A stretch of 64,000 nucleotides of DNA, from assembly GCA_036768485.1 (NCBI GenBank), contig JAVLUZ010000145.1, positions 2,100,756 to 2,164,755 of the forward strand, written 5' to 3'. The stretch comes from Mermis nigrescens (lineage: Eukaryota > Nematoda > Enoplea > Mermithida > Mermithidae). A program made the translations under genes and the position numbers. Positions 45,415 through 55,949 of the stretch are shown here, one piece after another; positions within the stretch are counted from its first letter, which is position 1; the number at the start of each line of letters is the position of its first letter. The notes below the pieces were generated by a model. The model ran no database searches, was not told the origin of the DNA, and saw only the letters and a program-made list of their open reading frames with translations.

Positions 45415-45875
45415 GAAATTTTTGGTGGGAGGGGGGTCCCGGAACATTCTCAGCGGCAGGGGAGGTGAATGCCTCCGCTTTTCGGCCAAAAACACCCAAA
45501 AACGACCGAAAAATTCACATTTTTTTGCAGAAAATCGGGGTCAGAGATTATCCAGCTTTAGGAGGATGGGAACAACAAGAAAACCAAAAAACCACCAAAC
45601 AACCAAACACAACAAAAACAATTAAAATAAACCAACCAAACAACCAAAACCAAAAAAGCAACCAAACAAAAATAAGCAACCAAAAGAAAAACAACCAAAC
45701 CACTAAAAACCCAAAAAACAGCCGAAAAACCATGAAAACAAAAAAGAAAAAACAAAAAATACTGTTAAAAAAGTGCAAAAAAACGAAAAAAAAGCAAATA
45801 AGACAAGCAAACAACAAAAACAGAACAACCAAACCAAACTCCAAGAATCAAACAAAAACGTAAACAAGCGAAAAA
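45415..45875. repeat. family I fragment followed by an A/C-only low-complexity tract
   Basis: 45415-45575 is reverse family I (AAATTTTTGGTGGGAGGGG ... CAGCTTTAGGAGGATGGG). 45575-45875 is composed almost entirely of A and C (AACCAAACAAC-type words) with very few G or T. It ends just before the splice donor at 45885, so the intron of the - strand transcript begins with a T/G-only run. Confidence 0.8.
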
Positions 45876-45884
45876 AGAACTTAC

Positions 45885-46136
45885 GTCCTTCGGCGTCAGC
45901 GGGCGACGCGTCCTGCTGCTGCAAATTGCGGGCGTGCGAAAATTGCCGTCCGATGTCGGCGATGGAGCGGACGGTACTCAAAAACGTCGAGCCGCCGCCG
46001 GCGTTTTCTTTGCTCGACGCCGACGGCTTGGCGTGCTCGTACTGATGAACGTGCTTACGCAACAACGACTCGCGGATCGGCTCGCGCTTACATTCGTCGA
46101 TCGACTTGGCGGCCAACAGCTTCTCGAGTAAAACGT
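45885..46136 (-). CDS. SLC4A: SLC4 bicarbonate transporter, fourth visible exon
   Basis: The 252-bp exon lies between acceptor TTCACGTAG and donor GGAC/GTAAGT, phase 1 in and phase 1 out. It encodes about 84 residues: VLLEKLLAAKSIDECKREPI, then RESLLRKHVHQYEH, then STVRSIADIGRQFSHARN. The family pattern here is a helix with I-x-D-x-I-(L/V), R-x-x-L-L-(K/R)-K-H-x-H-Q, and a phosphorylatable R-S-(F/L)-A-(D/E)-(I/V)-G-(K/R) segment; all three are present. This forms part of the cytoplasmic domain that regulates transport. The end of the exon is GC-rich and Ala/Gln-rich and is variable in the family. Confidence 0.92.
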
Positions 46137-47880
46137 CTACGTGAAACATCACAATACGGGTTTAAGAGCTCTTGATTTCATATGAGCTTCCGCTTATATG
46201 CGGCGTTAGGTTTTCATTTACTCGTGAAATTTCAGGGACTTTGGTCTTTACTTTGATACTCTATAGACTCAGAACGCGTACGACTATAGCTCCAACGTGA
46301 AACATTACAATAAGGGTTTAACCCTTTTCTACTTAAATGCCACGAGCACTCGATAGCACAGACGCGCAGCGTGTGGACCAGCAGATCAACTCGACTAAGG
46401 TCAGTTAGTAAGCTTTTCGGAAGACAAATGAGATCAAAACTGGGATAAATGCTAAAATATGTCAAAATAGCTTTACTCCACAGTTTCTGATCCATTTCAA
46501 GCAATTTTGAAGAAAATTTATCGCTTTTGTCCATTCTTAGGTTCTATGTTGCCTCATTTTTTCTGCAAAATTTCATATTCTCCAACGTTATCAGTCTAGA
46601 CGGTGGAATAATCAGGATTTTTAAAGGGGGAGGGGCTGGTAGCCCAGTTTTTCCCAGAAACAGTCAAAAATTGGTCCAAAGATCCGCTATTTATATGATA
46701 AATAGCGTTTTTCGCAGCACTTCATTAAGAATAATTTCTGAGGCAAAACTTTCTCAAAAAAAAACAACAAATTTTCGGCAGTTTTATGCTAAGAAAGTGA
46801 TTGCTTTCTTAAAAATCAGTGCGAAGCGATTTGATCATCTTTGGGGCCTGACACCCAGAATTCCCAAACTAAACATGCACAGCGGGGCTACTTCCATTCA
46901 TAAAAAAATTGCGTACATTAATTACAAAACGGTTTTTATTCACTAATGCCCGAAATATGTATACCTTAATAACATATTTAAAACTTGAAAACAACTGCAA
47001 GTTAAACGACACGAAAATTCGGACAATTTTCAATCGACCTTTCACTCAACGCTAACGATCTTAATACACAAATCTTTACATGCCTGAAGTTTACCGAGCT
47101 TATACTAAAACTTCGGGGTGTTTTTTCGAGTTTTAAAATAAAATTTTAAATTTTAAGAATAGAACGGAAGAGAAAATTACTAAATTTAGGGCGGAGGGCT
47201 TAATTTTTAAAATGTTTTCGCCGTTTCTATCCAGAAAAACTTATCAAAAAATTATCCGGAACATACAAAAAATTTGTATGTTTTTTAAAATTTTTTTATA
47301 ATTTTTCTTATTATTTTCTTATAATTCTTTTTATAATTTTTTTATAATTTTTTTTATAATTTTTTTTATAATTTTTCTATGCATAATTCGATTATTATTG
47401 TCTCCCCAGGCTACGCCTAGAGTATCGAAGTTTAATACACATCCACTATTTTTGAACCGCCTTAAGCATTTTCTGACTCATTTTGAAAAAAATGTAAAAA
47501 TTTTAAATTTTAAATTACTTCAAATTTTTAATTTTAAATTTAAAATCATTTAAAATTTGGCATTTCTTTCCAGGAATGTTCTACTGAAAATTAGGCATTG
47601 TTCGGTCGTCTAATGGGAGCAAATTCGAAAGACGCGTTAATATCCCCTAAGTATCGATACAACAAGTATTCTGATGCTACGCAACACCGTATCGTTGCAA
47701 TTTTATATTTCTAATTTTATTTTCTGATTATATTTTTATTTACATCCAAATATTTATTTAACTAATTCACCATTATTCTTCACTCATGTAACTATTTATT
47801 TACCTACATTGTTGTATCAATCAAAATCGATATGGTCATCAGATCATAATTTTCCAGCGCACACTAATGATACGTTATTT
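46137..47880. other. SLC4 intron, mostly featureless
   Basis: ACGTGAAACATCACAATACG at 46139 is nearly repeated at 46294 (ACGTGAAACATTACAATAAG). 46610-46870 has G-rich and GTGCGAAGCG remnants of window repeats. 47270-47385 is a T-rich tract with repeated TTTTATAATT. The rest shows nothing supportable. Confidence 0.5.
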
Positions 47881-47882
47881 GC

Positions 47883-48080
47883 CAGGGGCGGATTTAGGGG
47901 GAGGGGCGTGGGGGGGCTGACCCCCCCCATTGGCTCAAAATAGTGCGCAAAATACAGGATTTTTGAGCGATTTTTAGCGATTTTCGGGTTTAAACGGCTA
48001 ATTTTTCCGCCCAAGTCAGGGTTCCGCCCCCCCCCTTAGGGGTACAGCCCCCCGTAAGAAAATCCGCCAGTCCCCCCACA
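47883..48080 (+). mobile_element. family D MITE, right end damaged
   Basis: Left end CAGGGGCGGATTTAGG and the internal GAGCGATTTTTAGCGATTTT are intact. The expected CGCCACTG terminus reads CCGCCAGTCCCC and runs into what looks like a family F end (CAGCTACGTGCCTG, to 48093), suggesting a chimera. Confidence 0.7.
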
Positions 48081-48299
48081 GCTACGTGCCTGAGCGAATC
48101 GGATTACCGAGAAAATGAGTGTAAACCATACGTGTTCTAAGGGGTTGACCCCCAGAATGGCAAATGACCCGTCATAGGCGCACAAGGTTAGGGTCGGCAG
48201 GGGGCGAGAAATAAAATATCAGAAACCTAAAACAGTAAATTTAACGTTCACAAAGATTTCTGGGGAGACAAAAATTGCAAAAAAGGTCTAAAATTCGGA

Positions 48300-48625
48300 A
48301 AAAGTTTCGGCGCTCCACGCCGAAATGAGTAATTGTGTGTTCTACATGGCTTCATAATGGCAGAAATTGCATTTCAAAAGGAGAAAGGTCTAATTTTTGG
48401 GCGCTTCGCGTCGTTTTAAGACGATTCTTAGTGAATTTTGCCCTCAGAGACCCTGAAAACAGCTAAAATACACTAGCAAGGGTCGAACAACTCTGTTTAT
48501 GCTTAACTAAATCGCTACTGTACCATATTATAGTACCCTAAAATGTGTGTGTACAAAATGTACAAAGACTTATGGGTACCATCTTTGCACATGTACAAAC
48601 GGACCTTGAACAAAAATAACACAGT
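48300..48625 (-). repeat. family C fragment
   Basis: Contains two hairpin cores (TTTCGGCGCTCCACGCCGAAA at 48305, GGCGCTTCGCGTCG at 48403), then GTACAAAATGTACAAAGACT and CATGTACAAACGGACCTTG, in reverse C order. Confidence 0.65.
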
Positions 48626-48899
48626 TTAAACGACCGAAATGGTCAAAATAGCCTATAAAACGTCTTTCCGTGGTAATTTCGCACTTTAAATACATTTTTT
48701 TATACATTTTCGGTCCAATTCGACTGCATTGTATCAATTTTAAGGGTAAAGAATACAGAAGTTGGTCATTTTTGGCGCTTGTCGGCTTTAAAAAGTACAT
48801 AAAAGTACTAATTCTGAAAGATTCTGATATTTTCACTGCTTTTGACCTGAGATATGGTGGGGAAAACGTTCCGTCGGCTCAAAATCGCCAGACAGTACC

Positions 48900-49275
48900 T
48901 GTCTGGCTGACCCTTCAGCGGGGGTAATACCCCTCAGCCCGTGCCGCGACCCCCCCAGAATTAATAATTTTCCGTAAAAACTGTAAAAAAGCGCGCCCTC
49001 TTAAGCGTGTTTGGTTCATTATTGCCGTAAAAGTCTAAAATTTCAGGCGCTTCGCGCCATATACCCATTTTTGGTATTTTGTTCAATTTACTAGATTATT
49101 CCACTTTTTAAAATTTTTTCGTTTTTATGTTCTAGAAAGAACGATCGTGGTCCGAAACGTCGAAAAACATTGTTTTTGACGTGTACCCGTCGGTTTTTAG
49201 CCCAGAAAGGCACTTTTTAGACATTATTCAAGCCCGACACCCCCCAGAATTCCAACGCTGTACACGTATGATAGG
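48900..49275 (+). repeat. family B copy
   Basis: CACCCC-type tract at the left, CAGGCGCTTCGCGCCATATA core at about 49043, GTCCGAAACGTCGAAAAACA, and an end CCAACGCTGTACACGTATG. It occupies an SLC4 intron. Confidence 0.7.
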
Positions 49276-49550
49276 AACTCGTTCAAACGCGATGCAATTT
49301 TTTACACTGCTGATGTCCTAATTTTATTCCTTTACCATTCGTAGCGAATACCGAAAAAAATCGATCAGAACTTTCAGAAAAAATTGAACATTTGTAGATT
49401 TTTAAGGAATTCCAAAAAACGATTCCGAAATAAAAAATAACATTAACAAATCAACAGAATCGAAAAATCCGCAAAATTGATAATCAACAAGTCAATACCA
49501 CGTGCGAGGCTTATTGAAAAGCCGCACTTCGATTATTTCAGCGTCATAAG

Positions 49551-49892
49551 CATATTTGATCTGGGAGGGGGGGTTCAGCCCCACCCCCAGAAAAAAATTA
49601 ATTCAGGCAAAAAATCTTCGCACCCCCTCGGAATTGGCGATTTTTCGGAATTTCCCAAAAATTTTCGGCGCTTCGCGTCATTATACTCATGTTTCGACTA
49701 TATTTTGTTCCATTTGTTCGACTTTTTTAGATTTTTTCGAAATTTTTTGTAATGTTTTAACGCTCTCGAAAGATATATAGTGCATCGTCAGAAACGCTTA
49801 AAAACGAGTGTACTTAACATTTTTTGGGCCCAAAAAAGCGCATATTATAATTTCAAACCCCCCCCTCACAATTCCCACGCTGTGCACGTATG
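49551..49892 (+). mobile_element. family B MITE with perfect 8-bp TSD
   Basis: The element runs from CATATTTGATCTGGG to GCTGTGCACGTATG. Identical GTCATAAG copies lie at 49543-49550 and 49893-49900. It carries a CGGCGCTTCGCGTC core. The matching TSD length and CATAnnTG ends tie family B to family A. Confidence 0.85.
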
Positions 49893-49900
49893 GTCATAAG

Positions 49901-50475
49901 CATTCGTGGTGTTAAGGGTTGGGGCGATTCAGCCCCCCTCCAAAAGAAAAGTTCATTCACCCCCCCCCGTAAATTCGCGATTTGCTGAAAAATTCCTAAA
50001 AATTCATTCAAAAGGTGCTCGATTGAGCATTTATTGCTATATTATAGACCCACAAGTTCAAAATTTTGGCGGTTAGATTCATTTTTCGATTATATTTTGA
50101 TCAGCTTAATCGAATTTTCAGTATCCTTACGAGTTTTTCGTTTTTCCGCTCTACGAAGAAATGCCAAAAAAACTGTTGTTTTTGATTTGTATCCACCAGA
50201 CATGCACAGCACGAAAATCGTGGGCAGGGTGTGAAATCTTAAAGTGGCTTTCTTGTGCTCAAAATAATTGGTAGTACCATACACATGATCTCGGGGGATG
50301 AAGGGGTTCCACCTCCCCACCAGAATTGGCGCGATTCGTTCCGACTTTTTTAATTTTTTTGCGAAATTTTTCTACGTTTTTACGCTGAAAAACGGAATTT
50401 TGACGCGTACCTAACATTTTTGGGCCCAAAAAAGGCATATTATAATTCCACCCCCCCAGAATTCCTCATGCTGTG
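49901..50475 (+). repeat. two rearranged family B copies
   Basis: 49901-50275 starts CATTCGTGGTGTTAAGG immediately after the TSD of the previous element and has an inverted rear portion (CATGCACAGCACGAAAATC at 50201). 50280-50475 is a copy lacking its centre (GATCTCGGGGGATG ... CATGCTGTGCATG). Confidence 0.6.
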
Positions 50476-50634
50476 CATGTATGATAGGTACGCGTCAAAA
50501 ACATCGCTTTTCAGCGTTTCTGACGATGCCCTATCTTTCTAGAGCATAAAAACGTAAAAAGATTTCGAAAAAATCAGAAAGTCGATGATATTTAACAAAA
50601 TATAGTCAAAACACGAGTGTATATATGGCGCGAG

Positions 50635-51236
50635 CAGTGTTTTTTTTTGTACAAGGTCCGTTTGAACATGTACAAAGATGGTCCCCAAAAGTTGTTGTAC
50701 ATTTTGTACTATCATATGGTTAAGCAGCGGTTTTAGCAGTGGCGGATCCAGGATTTTCCTAAGGGGGGGGGAGCGGTATTCCTAAGGGGGAGGCGGAACC
50801 CTGAATTGGGCGGAAAATTAGCCATTTCTACCCAAAAATCGCCAAAAATCGCTCAAAAATCCTAATTTTGCGCACTATTTTGGACCAATAGGGGTGGCGG
50901 CCGCCCCTTCCCTAAATCCGCCCCTGGCTTTTAGTGTGGTAAAACAGGGTTTTTCGATCTTTGTCAGCGTATTTTAGCTAATTTCTGGCTTTCTGACGTC
51001 AAAAATTACTAAAAATTGTCTCAAAACGGCGCGAAGCGCAGAAAAATTTGACATTTTTCCATTCTAAATGCAAATTCTGCCATTTAAAAGATATATATAA
51101 CAAAAAATTGTTTGGAATTGTACACTTTTCACATTTTTTGTCTAACCAAAAATCTTTAAACATATATGTACAAAGGCGGTCCTGAAAAGTCTTTATACAT
51201 TAGGGAAAAATCTTTGCAGAATACAAAAAAACCGTG
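50635..51236 (+). mobile_element. family C MITE with perfect 8-bp TSD, itself carrying family D
   Basis: Left end CAGTGTTTTTTTTTGTACAAGG-like and right end AATACAAAAAAACCGTG are inverted. Identical GGCGCGAG copies (50627-50634, 51237-51244) flank it; this is half of the host's hairpin core. Without the nested D element it would be about 400 bp, as in the copies at 19556 and 59321. Confidence 0.87.
50737..50926 (-). mobile_element. family D MITE nested in family C
   Basis: Ends CAGTGGCGGATCCAGG and CCTAAATCCGCCCCTG. Flanks GGTTTTAG (50729-50736) and GCTTTTAG (50927-50934) differ at one base. The uninterrupted C copy at 19556 reads GATTTTAGTGTGG at this point, confirming the insertion. Confidence 0.9.
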
Positions 51237-51695
51237 GGCGCGAGGCGCCGAAATTTTGACACTCTTGAGCATAGATATCATGGGGGATAATGGATCCCCC
51301 ACTTAAAGTCGGCCTTATCTTCCCCCATCCTCCAAAAGCGTAAAAATGGATAGCTAAAGATAAATAGATAGCTAAAGACGCTTAAAAAAGCACCTTTTCT
51401 ACTAATTTTTAAGAAATTCCCTAAAACTTTTGAAAAATCGAAAATTTTGCGAGGGGGGGGGTAAAAAGAATTCTGGGGGAGGGGTAAGAATAATTCGATG
51501 TGGGGGGTGAGTCCCCAAGATCATTTGTCGTATCCACCGTTTTTGATGCTGAAAATAAACCTAAAACATTCACCCATTCACAATCTTCATGCTGTGCACG
51601 TGTGGTGATAAGATGCAAATCATTAAAAAATTTAAAAACCGAACATAAAAGCAAAAAGTAAAACAAAAAGAGAAAAAAACTGCTTCGGCATTTAC

Positions 51696-51856
51696 CGATA
51701 ACTTGCGTCAAATCTGTCGCTTCAAGATCCAAAATTACGGTACCGCTTAGCAAACACGATCGCAATTCGAACAACGAGTGCAGTGATAAGGTGGCCACGT
51801 GGGGCTTGGACCACCGATTACCGCCCTCCTCCACATCCTCTTCAAACTTCACCCAC
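51696..51856 (-). CDS. SLC4A: SLC4 bicarbonate transporter, third visible exon
   Basis: The 161-bp exon lies between acceptor CTCGTTGAG and donor TATCG/GTAAAT, phase 2 in and phase 1 out. It encodes [20 protein letters not shown] followed by [20 protein letters not shown] and [13 protein letters not shown]. The [33 protein letters not shown] signature is almost invariant in sodium-coupled bicarbonate transporters. It distinguishes them from anion exchangers, which have G-K-P-H-V-x-x-L and R-S-L-L-E-L-R here. These proteins move sodium with bicarbonate or carbonate across the plasma membrane to control intracellular pH. This exon is the strongest evidence for the gene. Confidence 0.96.
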
Positions 51857-51940
51857 CTCAACGAGGAATTTAGAGAGAAATACCGTTTAATTTTTTAATT
51901 AAATAAATCGCTAATTAATTAACAGACCGCCGAATAAATT

Positions 51941-52392
51941 AGAGCACAAAACGGAGAATTACAAAACGTTGTAAACTGATAATTAAGGTGTAAACTGGTC
52001 TCATTCGACATCGTACCACAAGCCAAACGTGTTCAGTTTTGAGTTTAAACAACAGAGCACAAAACAGAGAATTACAAAACGTTGTAAACTGATAATTAAG
52101 GTGTAAACTGGTCTCATTCGACATCGTACCACAAGCCAAATGTGTTCAGTTTTGAGTTTAAACAACAGAGCACAAAACAGAGAATTACAAAACGTTGTAA
52201 ACTGATAATTAAGGTGTAAACTGGTCTCATTCGACATCGTACCACAAGCCAAACGTGTTCAGTTTTGAGTTTAAACAACAGAGCACAAAACAGAGAATTA
52301 CAAAACGTTGTAAACTGATAATTAAGGTGTAAACTGGTCTCATTCGACATCGTACCACAAGCCAAACGTGTTCAGTTTTGAGTTTAAACAAC
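51941..52392. repeat. 113-bp tandem repeat, four units
   Basis: Units start at 51941, 52054, 52167 and 52280 with AGAGCACAAAAC and are nearly identical (a few single-base differences, such as AAATGTG for AAACGTG). Each contains GTTGTAAACTGATAATTAAG and GGTGTAAACTGG. Located in an SLC4 intron. Open frames through it are period artefacts because 113 is not a multiple of three. Confidence 0.97.
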
Positions 52393-52837
52393 AGTGTACA
52401 GTGTAGTGTACATAATTGCTTTACACAATTCTAATTCGATCGAAAAAAATTATACCGAGTATATACATATTGTGACAGAAATAGGCTAGTCGATTATAAA
52501 AAAAATTATATCTAATTTCTTTATGGTCAGATTAAATTTGAATTAAATTTCAATTAATTATCAAAGCTTTTTTGCAAAAAAATCGAACCACGGTAAACGG
52601 AATGCGATGATGATAATGGACTACGTGCTAAATATTAAAAAATCTTCAAATTTTTGAAGTGAGTCATCTTTTTTTTCCACATGAATAAATACATCAAAAG
52701 TATAATTTGAAATATAAATATAGAAATATAAGTGTAAATATATAAAATGAATATAAATCCGCAAACAAAGCATAGCACAATTAGATAATACGCATAAAAT
52801 ACAGTAGATTGTTTGAACACCGGATTTTCTTCATTAG

Positions 52838-53047
52838 CAGGGGCGGATTTAGGAAGAGGCGGGGGGCAGGGGCGGCCGTCCCCCCCCCATTGGCCCAAAA
52901 TAGTGCGCAAAATTAAGCATTTTTGAGCGATTTTTAGCGATTTTCGGGTAAAAAGGGCTAATTTTTCCGCCCAAGTCAGGGTTCCGCCCGCCCCCCCCCC
53001 CTTAGGGGTATCACCTCCCCCTTAGGAAAATCCTAGATCCGCCACTG
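52838..53047 (+). mobile_element. family D MITE with perfect 8-bp TSD
   Basis: Ends CAGGGGCGGATTTAGG and GATCCGCCACTG. Identical TTCATTAG at 52830-52837 and 53048-53055. Intronic in SLC4. Confidence 0.92.
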
Positions 53048-53283
53048 TTCATTAGGTATCGATTTAATCGTCGTACCATCCGTTTTTTCATTTTTTTAAT
53101 GCAAATTTCAAGTTTTCTGATTGTACTCATTAAAATTTTACTCTATTATCGATAAATCCGTATCAATTTTCGGCTTTTCGACCAACTTTACCGAATTTTC
53201 AAGATTTAAAGTTTTTTTGGTCAGACACAGTATAATTTTTCATTCCTTCCTATCACTTAAATATTGAATTTACAAATTGATCA

Positions 53284-53459
53284 CAGGCACGTAGCTGGCC
53301 GTCAAATTTTGGGGGGACCAACACCAATTTTTGGAGGGACTAAGCCAAAAAAGCCAAAAATAGCACATAATAACGTGGAAAAAGTCCTATTTTCCGATAT
53401 TTCTGAATTTTTTTTTGGGGGGGGTCCGACCCCCCATTTCCCCCTATGCTACGTGCCTC
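53284..53459 (-). mobile_element. family F CAGG-ended MITE with 8-bp TSD
   Basis: Ends CAGGCACGTAGCTGGCC and GCTACGTGCCTC. Flanks ATTGATCA (53276-53283) and ATTAATCA (53460-53467) differ at one base. Confidence 0.8.
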
Positions 53460-53617
53460 ATTAATCATTATCATTTACTCTATTTGGCCCACTAAACATT
53501 CACCTGATGCTTATAACCGTAAGGTTTGCGTTGCCCTGATTTATTTAATTAGTCAATTTTGTGCAAAAAATTAGCTAATTAGTTGGAAATTTAATCAAAT
53601 TAATTGACATATTTAAC

Positions 53618-53753
53618 CTGGCCGTTTCCCGCCATTCTTGTTGCGCGTCCGTCCCGTTCAATTCCACCATTTCGGTGAATATTCGTTTATTTTCATAGTC
53701 GGATTGGGTGTCGTCCTCTTGATTCAACAAAAATTGGACCCGCTGACCGGGCG
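53618..53753 (-). CDS. SLC4A: SLC4 bicarbonate transporter, second visible exon
   Basis: The 136-bp exon lies between acceptor GTTTACGCAG and donor GCCAG/GTTAAA, phase 1 in and phase 2 out. It encodes PGQRVQFLLNQEDDTQSDYE, then an I-F-T-E-M segment, then DAQQEWRETAR. The family pattern is (S/P)-Q-R-V-Q-F-I-L-G-x-E-x-D, followed by (L/I)-F-T-E-(M/L)-x-E-L and E-W-(K/R)-E-T-A-R; all are present. The last codon is completed by the next exon to give E-T-A-R-W-V-K-F-E-E. It encodes part of the N-terminal cytoplasmic domain. Confidence 0.95.
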
Positions 53754-54483
53754 CTGCGTAAACGATACAAAGAACGAGTGTGAAAAGGTAAGGCCAGTAG
53801 CTCGATTTCGGGAAAACAGTCCAGATAAACTGTAGTACAAAAAAATTTTGGCAATATTCCAAGTCAGGGCCGGTCGGAAACGGAAAATTGTGAACATTTA
53901 TCTATATCTTTAATAGAATGACTTTTGGCAATTTGCCAGGATAAAGAAAGCACGGTTTAAACCTACAAATCGAAAAAAATCTGCATACATGCAAGCGTAT
54001 TGGCAATTATTCATGGCAGAAACCCGCTTAAGCAATACTTAACTCTAATCCGGAACGATCCATTTTGGTGAATCTGAACGGATATAAGAAAAAAGAGTCG
54101 GAAATTTTTTTTTGGCAATTTAGGTCTTGAAAGGCGATTACGGTATACGACCGCACTGGCAATTTTCCAAAAGCTAAATAGAGCGTTTTTGGGTATTTAG
54201 TTACAGGATTCATTAATTTTTTCTAAGCGTTCTCATTCTGGTTCGAATTTCGAACATGTTTTCGCTACTTTACACACAATTCTGAATTTTTCATTATTGC
54301 ATTCTCCCGACAGCGATTTTTTATGCTGGTTTTTTTCTTCACCAACTATATAGGGCGAAATCATCCCCATTAAATAACGTTGACTAAATCGACGAATAAA
54401 ACCAACGAAAATACGGCTCAAAAATTTATATTACGATTCTTTGACCGCAGTATATATTGCTGCCAGCCATGGATGCATATTAC
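53754..54483. other. SLC4 intron, no feature
   Basis: Nothing supportable in this stretch. Confidence 0.4.
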
Positions 54484-54672
54484 CAGGGGCGGATTTAGGG
54501 GGCGAGCGGGGCGGCCGTCCCCCTTTGGCCCAAAATGTTGAGCAAAATTAAGTATTTTTGAGCGATTTTTAGCGATTTTCGGGTTGAAAGGGCTAATTTT
54601 TCCACCCAAGTCAGGGTTCCGCCCCCCTTAGGGGTACCGCCCCCCCTTAGGAAAATCCTGGATCCGCCACTG
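54484..54672 (+). mobile_element. family D MITE with perfect 8-bp TSD
   Basis: Ends CAGGGGCGGATTTAGG and GGATCCGCCACTG. Identical CATATTAC at 54476-54483 and 54673-54680. Intronic in SLC4. Confidence 0.93.
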
Positions 54673-54939
54673 CATATTACAGTGCGAGATCGGCAGGAAC
54701 GGGGCTCAGTTACCGAGCATTCCGGGGCCACAATGACCTCCGAAAACAAATTGAATTTGTCAAAAAAAACGTAAAAACTACGCTAATCCATAAATTATGA
54801 TAAATTTCCAGGACACTTGAGAAAAATTTCGATTTATATTCATTTTCAGCTTATGCTTTGCCGCATTTTCGCCGGAAAATTTCAAATTTGTCTATTCTGG
54901 GAGGTGTAAAACCAATCGCTAAAATCAGTCCAGATAAAC

Positions 54940-55760
54940 GACATTACGGCATTGTAAAGCACAAAACCCATAATCTGTTGAATGCCCTATACAACACAGC
55001 GTTTTGTAAAGCGCGCTGTTGCCAAGTTACCGAATTTCCAGAAAAATAAACGATCTTCAATTCCCGTTGTAAACTAGCAACAAAGCTTCACACCCATATC
55101 ATGCATATCCGGCGGTGGTTGGAAATACGCGCGGATAACTAAGAATAGATTATTCACTATTCGTATTGTAACACTACTCTTTTTACACGAATATTTTAAA
55201 GATTTTCTTCAAAGGTGTAAACCGCAATAGGAGGAACAAAACAAGATTAGTGTACAACAAATAGAATTTCCCCGTTTCTCGCATTAGTCAAATTAAGCTG
55301 CCGTTTTGATTTTGCGTCCACAAGTTTACACGCAGTTATTGACTTGAAGCAAAGTTGTGAGGTGTTGTAATGTTGTAAAGTAGCAAAGCGAGGAAAAACG
55401 CGTTCCTCCAATTCCTGGCGGCTTCAAGTGAGAAAAGCGCGTTCTTTGGACCTAGAACTCGGACGGTGTAAAGTCCATTTCAGTCATTTTTGAGCGAACA
55501 GCAAGTTTCTATAGCAAATTTAACAGTGCAACTTCCGACCAATAAACGAAAAATTTTTACTTAAAATTATTATAAGATTCAGCAACGCTCCTTAACTAAA
55601 GTTCATCTCCAGTGTAAGCTTAGCATAACTATCGAACGTGAAGAATGACTTACAGCTTAGAAATCCTGTTGTTACGAATAACACTTTTTTTCAAATTGAC
55701 TCCCCCACAACTCTCTGGGCGCGAAATAAATTTTTAGTGTAAACTACTTTACAACTGTCG
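54940..55760. repeat. degenerate stretch with recurrent GTGTAAA/TTTACAC motifs
   Basis: GTTGTAAAC, GGTGTAAACC, GTTTACACG, GTTGTAAAG and GTGTAAA recur at intervals of roughly 80-150 bp without a clean period. Similar motifs occur at 36950-37750 and in the 113-bp array. Possibly an old tandem family. Confidence 0.35.
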
Positions 55761-55949
55761 AGTACCAACTATTTCTCGCGACAGAAAGTGCCAGCCTCAA
55801 GGCATTGAGCATTATTAGAGTTGAGCATATGTCTTAACGCACAACGGAAGAATATAACGCAAAAATAACAATTTAATGAGTTTTTCGTAAATGACGATAA
55901 ATTTCGTAAATTTTGGCCCAATTGTTTAAAGATGCGAAACGAGATGTAC

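Larger units (their letters stand above)
50476..51530 (-). repeat. family B copy split by a nested family C element
   Basis: 50480-50634 is the first half of a reversed B (GGTACGCGTCAAAAACATCG, CTAGAGCATAAAAACG, CAAAATATAGTCAAAACACG). 51237-51530 is the second half, starting in the hairpin core and running to GTCCCCAAGATCAT. Confidence 0.75.

Noticed and set aside
45399..45863. Lys/Asn/Gln/Thr-rich frame of 154 codons
   Set aside because: It spans a family I fragment and the A/C-only tract, so composition explains the lack of stops. The GC-rich SLC4 exon begins beyond it on the other strand.
51939..52365. Near-identical 66-83 residue proteins repeated every 113 bp
   Set aside because: They are artefacts of the 113-bp tandem array. 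The frame changes at each unit because the period is not a multiple of three.
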